Shown here piece after piece: positions 1 to 7,190 of a DNA stretch of 24,821 nucleotides (position 1 is its first letter; each line of letters opens with the position of its first letter). The notes beneath the pieces are model-generated. The model saw only the letters and a program-made list of their open reading frames with translations, made no database searches and was not told the origin of the DNA. Source of the stretch: CAADGY01 sp900696665 (GTDB taxonomy: Bacteria > Acidobacteriota > Terriglobia > Bryobacterales > Bryobacteraceae); assembly GCA_035063885.1 (NCBI GenBank), contig JAPSFM010000079.1, positions 1 through 24,821 on the forward strand, given 5' to 3'. The position numbers were made by a program, and so were the translations under genes.

Positions 1-106
1 AGGGGTGTTTTTCAGCACGGCGAGGGCGCGGATTCCGCCGGCCGGCCCGCCAAAACTCGCCGAAAACCACGCGGAAGAGAGCTTCAGCCGTCCATCAGTC
101 CGAATT
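1..106. other. Window edge downstream of tniQ, no confident gene
   Basis: About 106 bases separate the tniQ stop from the window edge. On the minus strand one frame is open from about 117 to the edge without a start codon and has coding-like composition, rich in Gly, Ser and Ala. It could be a remnant or the beginning of cargo. I recognise no domain. Confidence 0.25.
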
Positions 107-1021
107 TCAGCAGCCTGCTAGCGTTGGGGGAGGCGACTGATCTGCGGCCGCGGCGACCCGCTCACGGCACCGCTCAATGTCAACCTTTCGGTCCAAGGCA
201 TTCTTCTCCACGAGAGCCTTACACAAATCGGGAAAGCGAATGTACAAAGAGGAAACATCGCGGAATCCGAGTTCGTGTGCGATCACTCTCAACGGAGGAG
301 ATACTGGCGCCCGGAGGCCAGCGGTGATTGCGTTTTCGATAATCTCATTCGATGGAAACGAGCGTGCCAACGAAGGGGCGTCGGAGGCCACTTTCCGGCG
401 ACTCCGTTTCGGGCATATGCGGTCACAGAGAACGGGCTCGCGCCGTCGAAGCGACTGAAGACTTGTGTAACCAAGTTCGTTCGCTACATCACGCAGGAAC
501 CGACCGTCGGGCATGCGGGCCGCCCGCTCCAACGCTGGCTGAAGGTGATGCATGCTGCGCCGAGGCTGAATGTGGGAGGTCTTTTGAGCCACGGCTTTCC
601 GGCCCTGTTCGCAATCGAATTCGTTCAACGTGAGCCGCTCGCAAACGAACAGCCGGGGAGCTATACCCACAAGCGTACAGATCCGGCACAGATGAACGAG
701 CCGGACGTTTCTCTCCGGAACGCGATCCCAATCGGCCATGATGTCGAAAGAAACTCCGGTGGCAGCGACGAAGCGGTTCATACTCCCATCCGCCAGTTCC
801 CGGATGCATAGCTTCAGGTTGTGCAGCAATGCTTCACAACCTGGCAGCTGGGCTAACGTCGGTGCGGTCGACAGGAGTTCTCCAATGCTCTCGGCCAGTG
901 CGATTCGAGCACCGATGTCGTTTGGAATTTCCGTCGCTCCTGTGTTCATTCCAAGCCAGCGGCGGCAACGGCAACAGTGTCCTGGCTTAGCCCTTGCGGA
1001 GAATGGCATGCTGGTCCCCAC
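107..1021 (-). CDS. tniQ: TniQ/TnsD-like protein, C-terminal part (after frameshift)
   Basis: This is the downstream piece of a TniQ-family target-selection protein, in the +1 frame relative to its N-terminal half. Its first residues contain CCRC followed by RRWLG, the second half of the zinc-binding region that follows CPHC in TniQ proteins; the first half ends the upstream frame. The rest holds helix-turn-helix-like units: one at about residues 70-122 and two related ones at about 163-205 (NELGYTSLQSLRRREP) and 228-272 (HELGFRDVSSLYIRFPDL). Such repeats are usual in TnsD-like proteins that read a specific DNA site. A GTG at 1021 is the only upstream start in this frame and overlaps the previous ORF by 35 nt. 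It may be a separate protein, the product of ribosomal frameshifting, or half of a broken gene. The joined product would be about 488 residues. Confidence 0.7.
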   Translation of the reverse strand: MGTSMPFSARAKPGHCCRCRRWLGMNTGATEIPNDIGARIALAESIGELLSTAPTLAQLPGCEALLHNLKLCIRELADGSMNRFVAATGVSFDIMADWDRVPERNVRLVHLCRICTLVGIAPRLFVCERLTLNEFDCEQGRKAVAQKTSHIQPRRSMHHLQPALERAARMPDGRFLRDVANELGYTSLQSLRRREPVLCDRICPKRSRRKVASDAPSLARSFPSNEIIENAITAGLRAPVSPPLRVIAHELGFRDVSSLYIRFPDLCKALVEKNALDRKVDIERCRERVAAAADQSPPPTLAGC

Positions 1022-1571
1022 CGCAATGAGGGCACCGGTCAGCCAGAAGGCAAGCGTGAGTGGGACATACCGAAACCTCCTTGAGCGCCCAAAGCAAAGG
1101 TTCGTAGACCTGCTGGTTCGAATCTCGCCAATCTTCTAAACAGAGCGGGCACCAGGCGCGTCTGCGCCGCACCAAGTCAACTCCGGAGATGACCTGCCGC
1201 CAGGTTCCCATCGTCAAATACTGGAGACCGCGAACACTGGTCAACTGCTCGAGCACATTTACCCAGTCTTGTGATTGCTGACCCAGGCTATTCAAGGTGT
1301 GCGCCTCGTACATGAACGTACTCTGGGTCGCCGGGATGCCTCTATACTCGTGACGGCGAAACTCCGCGCGTACTTTCGGCAATACCTCTCGCGTCAGCAG
1401 GGTCCCAGGAGAAATATCGTGGGCCTCTGCGAGTCGCGTCAGATAGCTGGTCAGACTCTCGACAACCGCAGATCCCAATCCCAGCGGTGGCAGATGGTAC
1501 AAGTAACTTCGCGGTGGGACTGAGTGACCTGAGGCTTGCTCCCACGACGAATAGATAACTGGGTCAGGCAT
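987..1571 (-). CDS. tniQ: TniQ-family transposon targeting protein, N-terminal part
   Basis: These 194 residues match the TniQ N-terminal domain. They show a Tyr/Leu/Pro-rich start (residues 22-32), a helical segment (SLTSYLTRLAEAHDISPGTLL, about 39-59), and zinc ligands CPLC at 141-144, CPTH at 169-172 and CPHC at 180-183. TniQ/TnsD proteins bridge the target site and the TnsC filament. The ATG overlaps the tnsC stop by 8 nt, so translation is probably coupled to tnsC. The frame ends at TAA just after LRKG, while the expected continuation (KPGHCCRC) is in the +1 frame. One extra base, for example in the GGG before the stop, explains the split. The gene is either inactivated, affected by a sequencing error, or read by +1 frameshifting. 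Confidence 0.8.
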   Translation of the reverse strand: MPDPVIYSSWEQASGHSVPPRSYLYHLPPLGLGSAVVESLTSYLTRLAEAHDISPGTLLTREVLPKVRAEFRRHEYRGIPATQSTFMYEAHTLNSLGQQSQDWVNVLEQLTSVRGLQYLTMGTWRQVISGVDLVRRRRAWCPLCLEDWRDSNQQVYEPLLWALKEVSVCPTHACLLADRCPHCGGDQHAILRKG

Positions 1572-2745
1572 ACGCCGCCTCTCCGGCCTGGCGTGGCAAG
1601 CCTATCTGATCGCGTTGCGGATGGCGGACGCCCGGCGTCCGTCGGCCCCTTGGTTTCTTACTCGGTGCGACGGGCTCCTTGACGGTAGACGTCGGTGCGC
1701 CCGCCTGATCAGCAAGGTTGAGGAGACGCCTGAGTCGAAGACGGTTATCGTCGTTATCGGCTAGACGGGCCTCACCCTCGCGCGCCTCTTGCAGCATCTT
1801 CTCGCACTGGGAAGCGGATAGAGCCGTCTTTTCCAAAATGGCCGAATTCAACGCAGGAGAAGCGTTTCGGGCAGCAACGATCAGAGCCTGCATAAGCCAG
1901 TCTTTCAGGATGCCGATGCAACCCAACGAGCGTTCATACAGGAAATCCCAGACCTTGACCAAGTCCAACTGCTCGCAGGATCGGAGCTGCTTCTGAAACG
2001 TGAACACCGCATTCTGAAAGACCTCGACATCTTCGGCGTTTTCGGTCCGGTAGCGCGAAAAGTGGAGATCGACGCTGCGTCGGCTCAGTTGTGCGCTCAG
2101 GTTGCGAAACGCCAGCAACTCGTACGTGCCGATTAAGACATGGACAGTGTTTGATCGGCTGGCCGTCGATTTGATCACGTCCAACTGATCCGCCAACTTG
2201 CGGCCGGAAGCGATTCGGCCCAAATGCTGTGCTTCATCGATCAACACTGCGGCCGGCCGGCGATGCCGGAGTGCATTCTCGATGGACTGCTGCAACTGGT
2301 AACCTGTGAATCCTCTGGGCCAAGGCGCGTATCGGCCGTTGGCGGTACGCTCGCCCTCTCCTCGCGGCAAGCCAAGCTTGTGATCGATGGCAGGCTCTTG
2401 TATCTGGGCAAGTATCCTTTGGTAGTGATCCCTCCAATGAAAAACGCCGTTGTCCGGAGCGACGGCCTCGATACTGATGAATGGAATCCTGCCGGGATCA
2501 GCCTCTATCTCTGCCCTCATCTTCTCGATCAGGGCTGATTCCACTCTCCGGCGCAACGTAGATTTTCCAACGCCGCTTGGGCCGATGACGAGAATCAGTG
2601 ATCCGGGTGCCGATCCCTCGATGGCACTCAACAGCTCCTCTTTGGCTTGAACCAGCCTTGGGTGGGCCATGGTGAAAGGCCGGAATGACTCAATATCCTG
2701 AACCAGGGCGGTATTGCTGGGTGGCAATCGATGAGATGCGGCCAT
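1564..2745 (-). CDS. tnsC: TnsC/TniB-like AAA+ ATPase
   Basis: This is the AAA+ regulator of Tn7-like transposition. It forms ATP-dependent filaments on target DNA and connects the targeting protein to the transposase. The Walker A motif GPSGVGKST is at about residues 55-63 and the Walker B motif LIDEAQ at about 168-173. A sensor-like strand (VHVLIGTYELLAF) follows at about 201-213. The ATG at 2745 is preferred over an upstream one at 2817 because GGAG lies 8-9 nt before it, it starts 2 nt after the tnsAB stop, and the upstream extension looks non-native. The product is 393 residues, a normal size for a short TnsC/TniB. The basic, Pro-rich tail (about 345-393) may contact partners. The stop overlaps the tniQ start. 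Confidence 0.9.
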   Translation of the reverse strand: MAASHRLPPSNTALVQDIESFRPFTMAHPRLVQAKEELLSAIEGSAPGSLILVIGPSGVGKSTLRRRVESALIEKMRAEIEADPGRIPFISIEAVAPDNGVFHWRDHYQRILAQIQEPAIDHKLGLPRGEGERTANGRYAPWPRGFTGYQLQQSIENALRHRRPAAVLIDEAQHLGRIASGRKLADQLDVIKSTASRSNTVHVLIGTYELLAFRNLSAQLSRRSVDLHFSRYRTENAEDVEVFQNAVFTFQKQLRSCEQLDLVKVWDFLYERSLGCIGILKDWLMQALIVAARNASPALNSAILEKTALSASQCEKMLQEAREGEARLADNDDNRLRLRRLLNLADQAGAPTSTVKEPVAPSKKPRGRRTPGVRHPQRDQIGLPRQAGEAAYA

Positions 2746-2747
2746 AC

Positions 2748-5186
2748 TCACATCTCCCCGTACGCCAGCAGATTCCGCAGGCGTGTTGGCGCGGTGGCGG
2801 CCGGCGGTTCGGGACAAACGGGTAAACGACTCCGAGCGGTCCGCGCTGTTTGCGCCGCGTCTAAGAGTCGCTGTTTAAGAAGCACCTCTTCCGCTTCGAC
2901 AGATCCAAGAAACTCGGCTAACTTCGCCGCCGTTATCGTGAACTGCTGGGAATGACACTGCCGGATTCGTCGGATCTCCTGGCTGGCAAGCCTGATCTCC
3001 TTTTCGGAGCGGCCACGAAACACCGTGTAGTGTTCAGAGTGGCACTCGATCCATTGGCCCTTTAGAAACGCGTGGGCGGTCCCGGCGTCAAAAGGATCGT
3101 AACGTACGGGGATGATCGTCTTCTCGACTTCGGGATCGCGGAACAGATCGGACCAGTAATACAGGTAGTTGATCTGGATTCCTTTGCCAGGGACAACTTT
3201 GGCGGTGCCTCTCGGAGTAGTCGGAAGGGTGAGGACCAGAAACTCGTGATCGTACAGAATCTGCCGATGCGCGCGCCGCCCGGTTTTCATCAGGCCGGCC
3301 TCGTACACTTCGACGGGGCTGGCGCCGAGTGCAGGGTGACTTAGCGTGTCGTACACCTCGTATGCATACTCAGCAAAGCGTCGCTGAAGTTCCTCGAACG
3401 CCCAAATGGCCTGACCCTTGGGATTGACGGACTGGGTGACTTGCCGGACTTTCACAGCCAGTTGCGTGTTGCCTCGGAGATTGTGCAAGAACTGCGTGTT
3501 GGCAGTTCCGAAGAGCCGCTCGCAAACCGAGCCGAAGCGGGGTTGTGCGGGCGGTCGGGTCTTTTTCGTGACCTCATACCTGGCCAGCAGCGTTTCAAAG
3601 TACGTGCTCTGAAACTCGCGCCCGCCATCCACCACGATGATCTGCGGCAAGCGTGAATGACGACGGACGCACTCACGAAGCACCATCATGCAAGAGCGGT
3701 AGCTGGGCGCATCGAACGTCAAATGGAAAGCTAGGATACGGCGGGAGAAAGCGTCGGTGAGCAGAGTCAACCAGGGCCGTCCCAGCACGCGGCCGGTCCT
3801 GCTACAGACGCACTCCACGTCCAACTCGGTGTGATCGATATGTGCGATCTCAAAAGGGCGGTCGCCATGAGGCGGCGTCTTGAAATCAAGTTCCCAGTAG
3901 GCCGCCTCCTGTTGGTATGCTGCGCGTGGGCCTTGCCGCTTCAATGTCTGCTGTAAAATCGGGCGGCGCCGGATGGCGAGCCGATAGGTTTTGTAACTGG
4001 GCAGCACGACTCCTTTCTGATCGCATGCTGATTTCAGCGCGAGCCAGGACGCGTAGACGGTCTTCTGCTTCAGGGTCTCGTAGTCTGCCGTGATGAACTC
4101 TTCCATCAGGGCGCGAGATGCCTGAGGCAGTTTAGCTGTGCCGTTGCCATGCCGTGGTTCCGGAAGAAGTCCGACGTACCCGCTGCCCATTTGTGATTCC
4201 GCCTTGCGGTAGGCAGCTATCCATCGACGCAGCGTCCGACCTGCGGGAGCCTCGGCTTCGTCTTCGGCCTCTCCTCGCAGGGCGCGCGATACAAACCGTA
4301 ACCGAAGGTTGGCGATGCGGAGGTCGCTTTCGCTGGCTTTTGCCAGCCGCGTTTCAATGGCTGTGGTCGTCGCTATGACCCGAGCGCCGCTTTCGATCGT
4401 GGCCGGCGCGGGTGTCCGGTGGTCTACGAAGACGGCGACTTGCAACGGTTCGGTGAAGGGTGCCCTGCGAAAATCTACATAGAGCCCGCCCACGGCAATC
4501 AATAAAAAGATGTCGTCGGCCGATGCCGTGTGAGCCGTCGAACAGAGTAACTGATCGAGGGACAACCCCGGCGAGGCGTTCACATGCGCGGTTATGACGT
4601 CACGGACTGCCGCGGGCACTTTCCGCTCACTGCGAAAATAATCCTCCATGAACTGGACGTTTCGCTGAAATATCCAGTCGATGTTGCGCGAAGACCGGAC
4701 CCTGTAGTACAGCCCCTGGCTCGCGGCATAGGATTCACCGGGCGGGCAGCGCCAGTTGGTGCCATCGTCAGAACAATACCGGTTCTCGTTCTGCCTTGAA
4801 AGGTGGACGAGTTCATCCTGTGTCTTACACTCTTCCCAACCCGCTCCGTTCTTCCGGAGCACGAAGAAATCGGCGGTGTGCAATACACCGAGATTTCGGC
4901 CGCTGGCGCTTTGATACTCCAGCTTGATTGCTGGAGGCTGGTCGTAATACTCAAGAACATCCGAATCTTGCTCTAGTTCATAGATGGCTGCCAGTTCGAC
5001 CCGATGGCTCTCGAACTGAATCGCGACGCCCATCTTCCGCGATGGATATCTTCCGGTCACATTGCGCTTACCACCACCCACGCGGCGCGCGGGCGCGGAG
5101 GATCGAATGTGATTGATCACTGACCGGGTGCGCTCCGGGAAGCCATGCCGCGCATACCAGGCCATTACCTCGCTGTCGTCAAGCAT
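2748..5186 (-). CDS. tnsAB: Fused TnsA-TnsB transposase
   Basis: One 812-residue protein carries both Tn7 transposase activities. Residues about 40-185 resemble TnsA, the nuclease that cuts the 5' ends: Glu at about 59-64 (FESHRVE), Asp at about 106 (HTADFF) and the EECK motif at about 118-121 give a PD-(D/E)xK centre. Residues about 190-430 are DNA-binding and helical. The DDE core follows, with Asp at about 451 (HIDHTELD), Asp at about 520 (VVDGGREF) and Glu at about 556 (GSVCERLFG), so both centres look intact. The Mu-type C-terminal region runs from about 640 to 770 and ends in a tail that may bind TnsC. TnsA-TnsB fusions are known in some Tn7-like elements, including type I-B1 CRISPR transposons. 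ATG at 5186 (AGAGGA upstream) is preferred; GTG at 5189 is also possible. Confidence 0.92.
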   Translation of the reverse strand: MLDDSEVMAWYARHGFPERTRSVINHIRSSAPARRVGGGKRNVTGRYPSRKMGVAIQFESHRVELAAIYELEQDSDVLEYYDQPPAIKLEYQSASGRNLGVLHTADFFVLRKNGAGWEECKTQDELVHLSRQNENRYCSDDGTNWRCPPGESYAASQGLYYRVRSSRNIDWIFQRNVQFMEDYFRSERKVPAAVRDVITAHVNASPGLSLDQLLCSTAHTASADDIFLLIAVGGLYVDFRRAPFTEPLQVAVFVDHRTPAPATIESGARVIATTTAIETRLAKASESDLRIANLRLRFVSRALRGEAEDEAEAPAGRTLRRWIAAYRKAESQMGSGYVGLLPEPRHGNGTAKLPQASRALMEEFITADYETLKQKTVYASWLALKSACDQKGVVLPSYKTYRLAIRRRPILQQTLKRQGPRAAYQQEAAYWELDFKTPPHGDRPFEIAHIDHTELDVECVCSRTGRVLGRPWLTLLTDAFSRRILAFHLTFDAPSYRSCMMVLRECVRRHSRLPQIIVVDGGREFQSTYFETLLARYEVTKKTRPPAQPRFGSVCERLFGTANTQFLHNLRGNTQLAVKVRQVTQSVNPKGQAIWAFEELQRRFAEYAYEVYDTLSHPALGASPVEVYEAGLMKTGRRAHRQILYDHEFLVLTLPTTPRGTAKVVPGKGIQINYLYYWSDLFRDPEVEKTIIPVRYDPFDAGTAHAFLKGQWIECHSEHYTVFRGRSEKEIRLASQEIRRIRQCHSQQFTITAAKLAEFLGSVEAEEVLLKQRLLDAAQTARTARSRLPVCPEPPAATAPTRLRNLLAYGEM

Positions 5187-5196
5187 CACTGTCCTC

Positions 5197-5559
5197 TCAT
5201 TCGGTTTTGCGGGCCCGGCGCTTGCTCTCTTCTTTCAATGCTTGTGTGTAACGCAGGCTAGCCTCGCTGATCAGTTCCTTGAGACGGCGGCCGTTTTCCA
5301 TAGCCGTTCTCACTTCGGGTACCAGTTCTTCAGGCACATAAATGGAAAACCGCTTCTTGCCGGTACGGCCATACAAGACATAGCTGCGATGCCCTTCGCC
5401 GGCAGCACACGCCGAACAATTAGTGCGCACACACGGGCTCTTCCTCAGGGACAGCGAACCATCCGCAACAGGCCAGATTGATCCAGTTGCCTTCCTAAAC
5501 CACTCACCAACGGCGGCAGGAGTTTCTGCCTTTGTCTTCCGTGTACGTGTGCCTGTCAT
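5197..5559 (-). CDS. Small Cys-rich DUF6788-like protein at the head of the tns operon
   Basis: This is a 120-residue basic protein. A Cys/His cluster (Cys43, Cys48, Cys51, His57; CVRTNCSACAAGEGH) is followed by a beta-strand-rich stretch (YVLYGRTGKKRFSIYVPEEL) and a charged helix ending in Lys/Arg. The layout resembles the DUF6788 family of small proteins often seen beside transposon and plasmid genes; this is recognition by pattern, not by search. The cluster probably binds zinc and the tail may bind DNA or RNA. The stop lies 10 nt before the tnsAB start, so it is the first gene of the tns operon. The ATG at 5559 sits in the spacer of a 10-bp perfect inverted repeat, which suggests self-regulation. 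The frame is open further upstream to 5751, but that part lacks coding character. Confidence 0.7.
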   Translation of the reverse strand: MTGTRTRKTKAETPAAVGEWFRKATGSIWPVADGSLSLRKSPCVRTNCSACAAGEGHRSYVLYGRTGKKRFSIYVPEELVPEVRTAMENGRRLKELISEASLRYTQALKEESKRRARKTE

Positions 5560-5569
5560 CACACGTACA
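5542..5569. promoter_or_regulatory. 10-bp perfect inverted repeat around the start codon of the first tns-operon gene
   Basis: TGTACGTGTG (5542-5551) and CACACGTACA (5560-5569) are perfect reverse complements with an 8-nt spacer. The spacer contains the ATG (minus strand, 5559-5557) of the DUF6788-like gene. It could be an operator for a dimeric repressor, or an mRNA hairpin that hides the start codon. No clear Shine-Dalgarno sequence precedes this ATG, which fits structure-controlled or leaderless translation. Confidence 0.55.
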
Positions 5570-5615
5570 ACGCTATCATGGCCTGAAACAGGGTTCAACT
5601 GATTTGTTTCGGACA

Positions 5616-5645
5616 GCAAACCGCCGGTTTGCAGCCGGGGCCGGC
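5616..5645. repeat. Two adjacent palindromes upstream of the tns operon
   Basis: GCAAACCG-C-CGGTTTGC (5616-5632) is a perfect palindrome around one base, and GCCGG-GG-CCGGC (5634-5645) follows one base later. They lie about 57-86 nt upstream of the first tns gene. They could be operators, a terminator-like structure, or part of the element end. There is no T-run beside them. Confidence 0.4.
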
Positions 5646-5707
5646 GGATACTACTGAACCAGCAGTTGCGGCCACATGATGGTATCAATCCGGTGTTCAC
5701 TCGGCCC

Positions 5708-5797
5708 CTACGAGCGAGAGTCATAACTTTTTGAGCGTGGATTCGGCCCACTTATGGGTTCAAGCGCGGCCAACGAATGGTCCTTGTGACAACTCAT
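5708..5797 (-). CDS. Possible 29-residue small ORF
   Basis: An ATG at 5797 has AAGGAG upstream with about 9 nt spacing and overlaps the stop of the preceding 101-residue ORF as ATGA. The product is short, polar and unrecognised. The good ribosome site and the ATGA overlap argue for translation; lack of family recognition and the decayed surroundings argue against it. Confidence 0.25.
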   Translation of the reverse strand: MSCHKDHSLAALEPISGPNPRSKSYDSRS

Positions 5798-6099
5798 ACT
5801 TGTCGACTCCTTCTGAAGCGCAACAGGCCGGTCGGACCCGGCCTGCGCGGTTTTGATGTATGCGCCAGCCTCGGACCGGAGGACCGGAGACCAGCGCAGA
5901 ATGAAGCTCGGCAAGCCTCACGAGACGGATGTGACCGGCTCCGAGATTCCCGAGCTTCGAACTGTTGTCGCTTGCTGCTGATATGCTCCTGAAGCGCCTC
6001 CACCTCGCGCTTGAGATCTCCGTCTTCGAGGCGCTCCAGTACGGCATCGAGCGTTGCTTCAAAACCTTCAAGAACCGCCGCGACGAAGCCCGGTGTCAT
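5794..6099 (-). CDS. Uncharacterised 101-residue protein with N-terminal coiled coil
   Basis: The start is strong: AGGAGGAG lies about 4 nt before the ATG, and the ATG overlaps the stop of an upstream ORF remnant by ATGA. Residues 1-45 look genuine and form an acidic amphipathic helix (EGFEATLDAVLERLEDGDLK). From about residue 50 the sequence becomes rich in Ser, Arg and Pro and lacks fold character, and the end of the ORF runs through a GC-rich hairpin. The C-terminal part may therefore be a frameshifted tail of a longer protein. I do not recognise a family. It could be an accessory gene of the transposon or a relic of an older insertion. Confidence 0.35.
   Translation of the reverse strand: MTPGFVAAVLEGFEATLDAVLERLEDGDLKREVEALQEHISSKRQQFEARESRSRSHPSREACRASFCAGLRSSGPRLAHTSKPRRPGPTGLLRFRRSRQV
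5818..5854 (+). terminator. Terminator-like hairpin
   Basis: CAGGCCGG (5824-5831) and CCGGCCTG (5838-5845) form a perfect 8-bp stem with a 6-nt loop, extended by a GCG/CGC pair with a bulge. TTTT follows at 5851-5854 on the plus strand. No plus-strand gene ends just before it, so its target transcript is unclear; it could mark the edge of an older gene or an element boundary. Confidence 0.35.
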
Positions 6100-6386
6100 G
6101 ACTCCTCCTCTTCGAATCGGAACTTCCGGCCGCCCGGCCGTGCCAGCATCGTGTCAAGCTGGGCGGCGATGCCCGCCTGCTGCTCGCGGCACACTGGTGT
6201 GTCGAGGACGGGGTATGCCTGATTCGCTGGATTCGTCTCGAACTGCTTCCATAAGCCCGGACCAGCTGCAGAGTTTTCGCGATCGCTGCCGCGCAGAGCT
6301 AAGCACGCTTGATGATGAGTAAACTTGACAAAGGCGTCTGAAGACCCGATAAGGTTGCCTACGCTGCCGGGGCCAATTTATGCTGT
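6096..6386 (-). pseudogene. C-terminal remnant of an uncharacterised gene
   Basis: The frame is open from about 6386 down to a TGA at 6098-6096, with no usable start codon. The last 50 residues or so look truly coding (for example WKQFETNPANQAYPVLDTPV, then AGIAAQLDTMLARPGGRKF, ending in a run of four Glu). The stop overlaps the next ATG as ATGA, an operon-type coupling. The 5' part is lost where the sequence runs into the plus-strand beta-propeller pseudogene, at about 6310-6330. This is probably the truncated last part of a longer gene. No family was recognised. Confidence 0.4.
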
Positions 6387-7190
6387 TTCCCCAGACGCCC
6401 GCTGGGCCGTCGCTCCAGATTTCTCGCGCCTGAATTCAATGCGGCCAGGCTACGGATACTGCGGCATTCCCGACTCCTATGAGGCGGTGCTGGCCCCCCA
6501 AGGATGCTGGCATCTGGCGGATGGACCTCAACTCAGGCGAGCGGCGCCTGATAATACCGTTTGCCGAGATGCCGAAGCTGCCCTATCCGGAAGGCGAGCT
6601 TGGCGACGCCAAGCACTGGTACGATCACCTGCTGGTATCGCCGGGCGGCAAGTGATTCGTGTTTCTTCACCGGTGGCGGCGCATGCAGGTAACCCGTCAC
6701 ACAACTCGCATGCTGACCGCGGACTCCGACGGAGACCACATTTTTGTGTTGAACCCGGTCAGGATGACCTCGCACTTCTCATGGCGCGATGCCACCCATT
6801 TGATAGCTTTCGCGTACAACCACGCCGACGGTAATAGGTTCTATCTGTTCGAACATCTCACCGACAGGTTGGAGGTGCTCGGCCAGGACGTGATGACCTC
6901 CGACGGGCACTGCAGCTACTTGACAGGAGGGCGTTGGATCCTCAACGACATGTATCCCGACAAGCAGCGCAACCAGACGCCGTATCTGTTCGACACGCAG
7001 CCCGGCAAGCGCTACGTACTGGGGCACTTTTATCAGGCGCCGAAGTATTGGGAGGACAAGCCATTCGTTTCCTGGCGCTGCGATCTGCACCCGCGTTCCA
7101 GTCCGGACAGCCGCAAGGTGATCATTGATTCACCGCACAACAACGGGCGGCAGATGTACCTGATCGATATTTTCGGGGATTGTGGCATAT
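6325..7190 (+). pseudogene. TolB/oligogalacturonate-lyase-like beta-propeller protein, broken
   Basis: The translated pieces join into one propeller-type protein: GPIYAVSPDARWAVAPDFSR, then DAGIWRMDLNSGERRLIIPF, then HWYDHLLVSPGGK, then FVFLHRWRR through to RQMYLIDI. Each blade has the SPDG-like or WRD-like strand typical of WD40/TolB-like and oligogalacturonate-lyase-like enzymes. At least three lesions are visible: an extra C in the C6 run at 6494-6499 shifts the frame, a TGA at 6653-6655 replaces the expected Arg codon (CGA to TGA), and an extra T in the T4 run at 7170-7173 shifts the frame before the expected ending DISGIV. The 5' end is missing too. It is most likely a host gene damaged near the transposon edge. 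Confidence 0.7.

Larger units (their letters stand above)
107..5559 (-). mobile_element. Tn7-like transposition module (DUF6788-like, tnsAB fusion, tnsC, split tniQ)
   Basis: Four genes on the minus strand form the core of a Tn7-like transposon. The order is small Cys-rich protein, TnsA-TnsB fusion, TnsC/TniB ATPase and TniQ/TnsD-type targeting protein. A TnsA-type nuclease domain means cut-and-paste movement, as in Tn7, rather than the copy-in mode of Tn5053-like or type V-K elements that lack TnsA. In Tn7 the tnsA side lies next to the left end, so one element end is expected near 5560-5850 and the cargo should lie below position 1, outside the window. I could not fix the end: several TGT-starting stretches exist on the minus strand there, but no pair of ends or target duplication can be compared. 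Confidence 0.8.

Noticed and set aside
5587..5765. GGGTTCAA octamers resembling a tRNA T-arm
   Set aside because: No matching T-stem or acceptor and anticodon stems could be folded around either copy.
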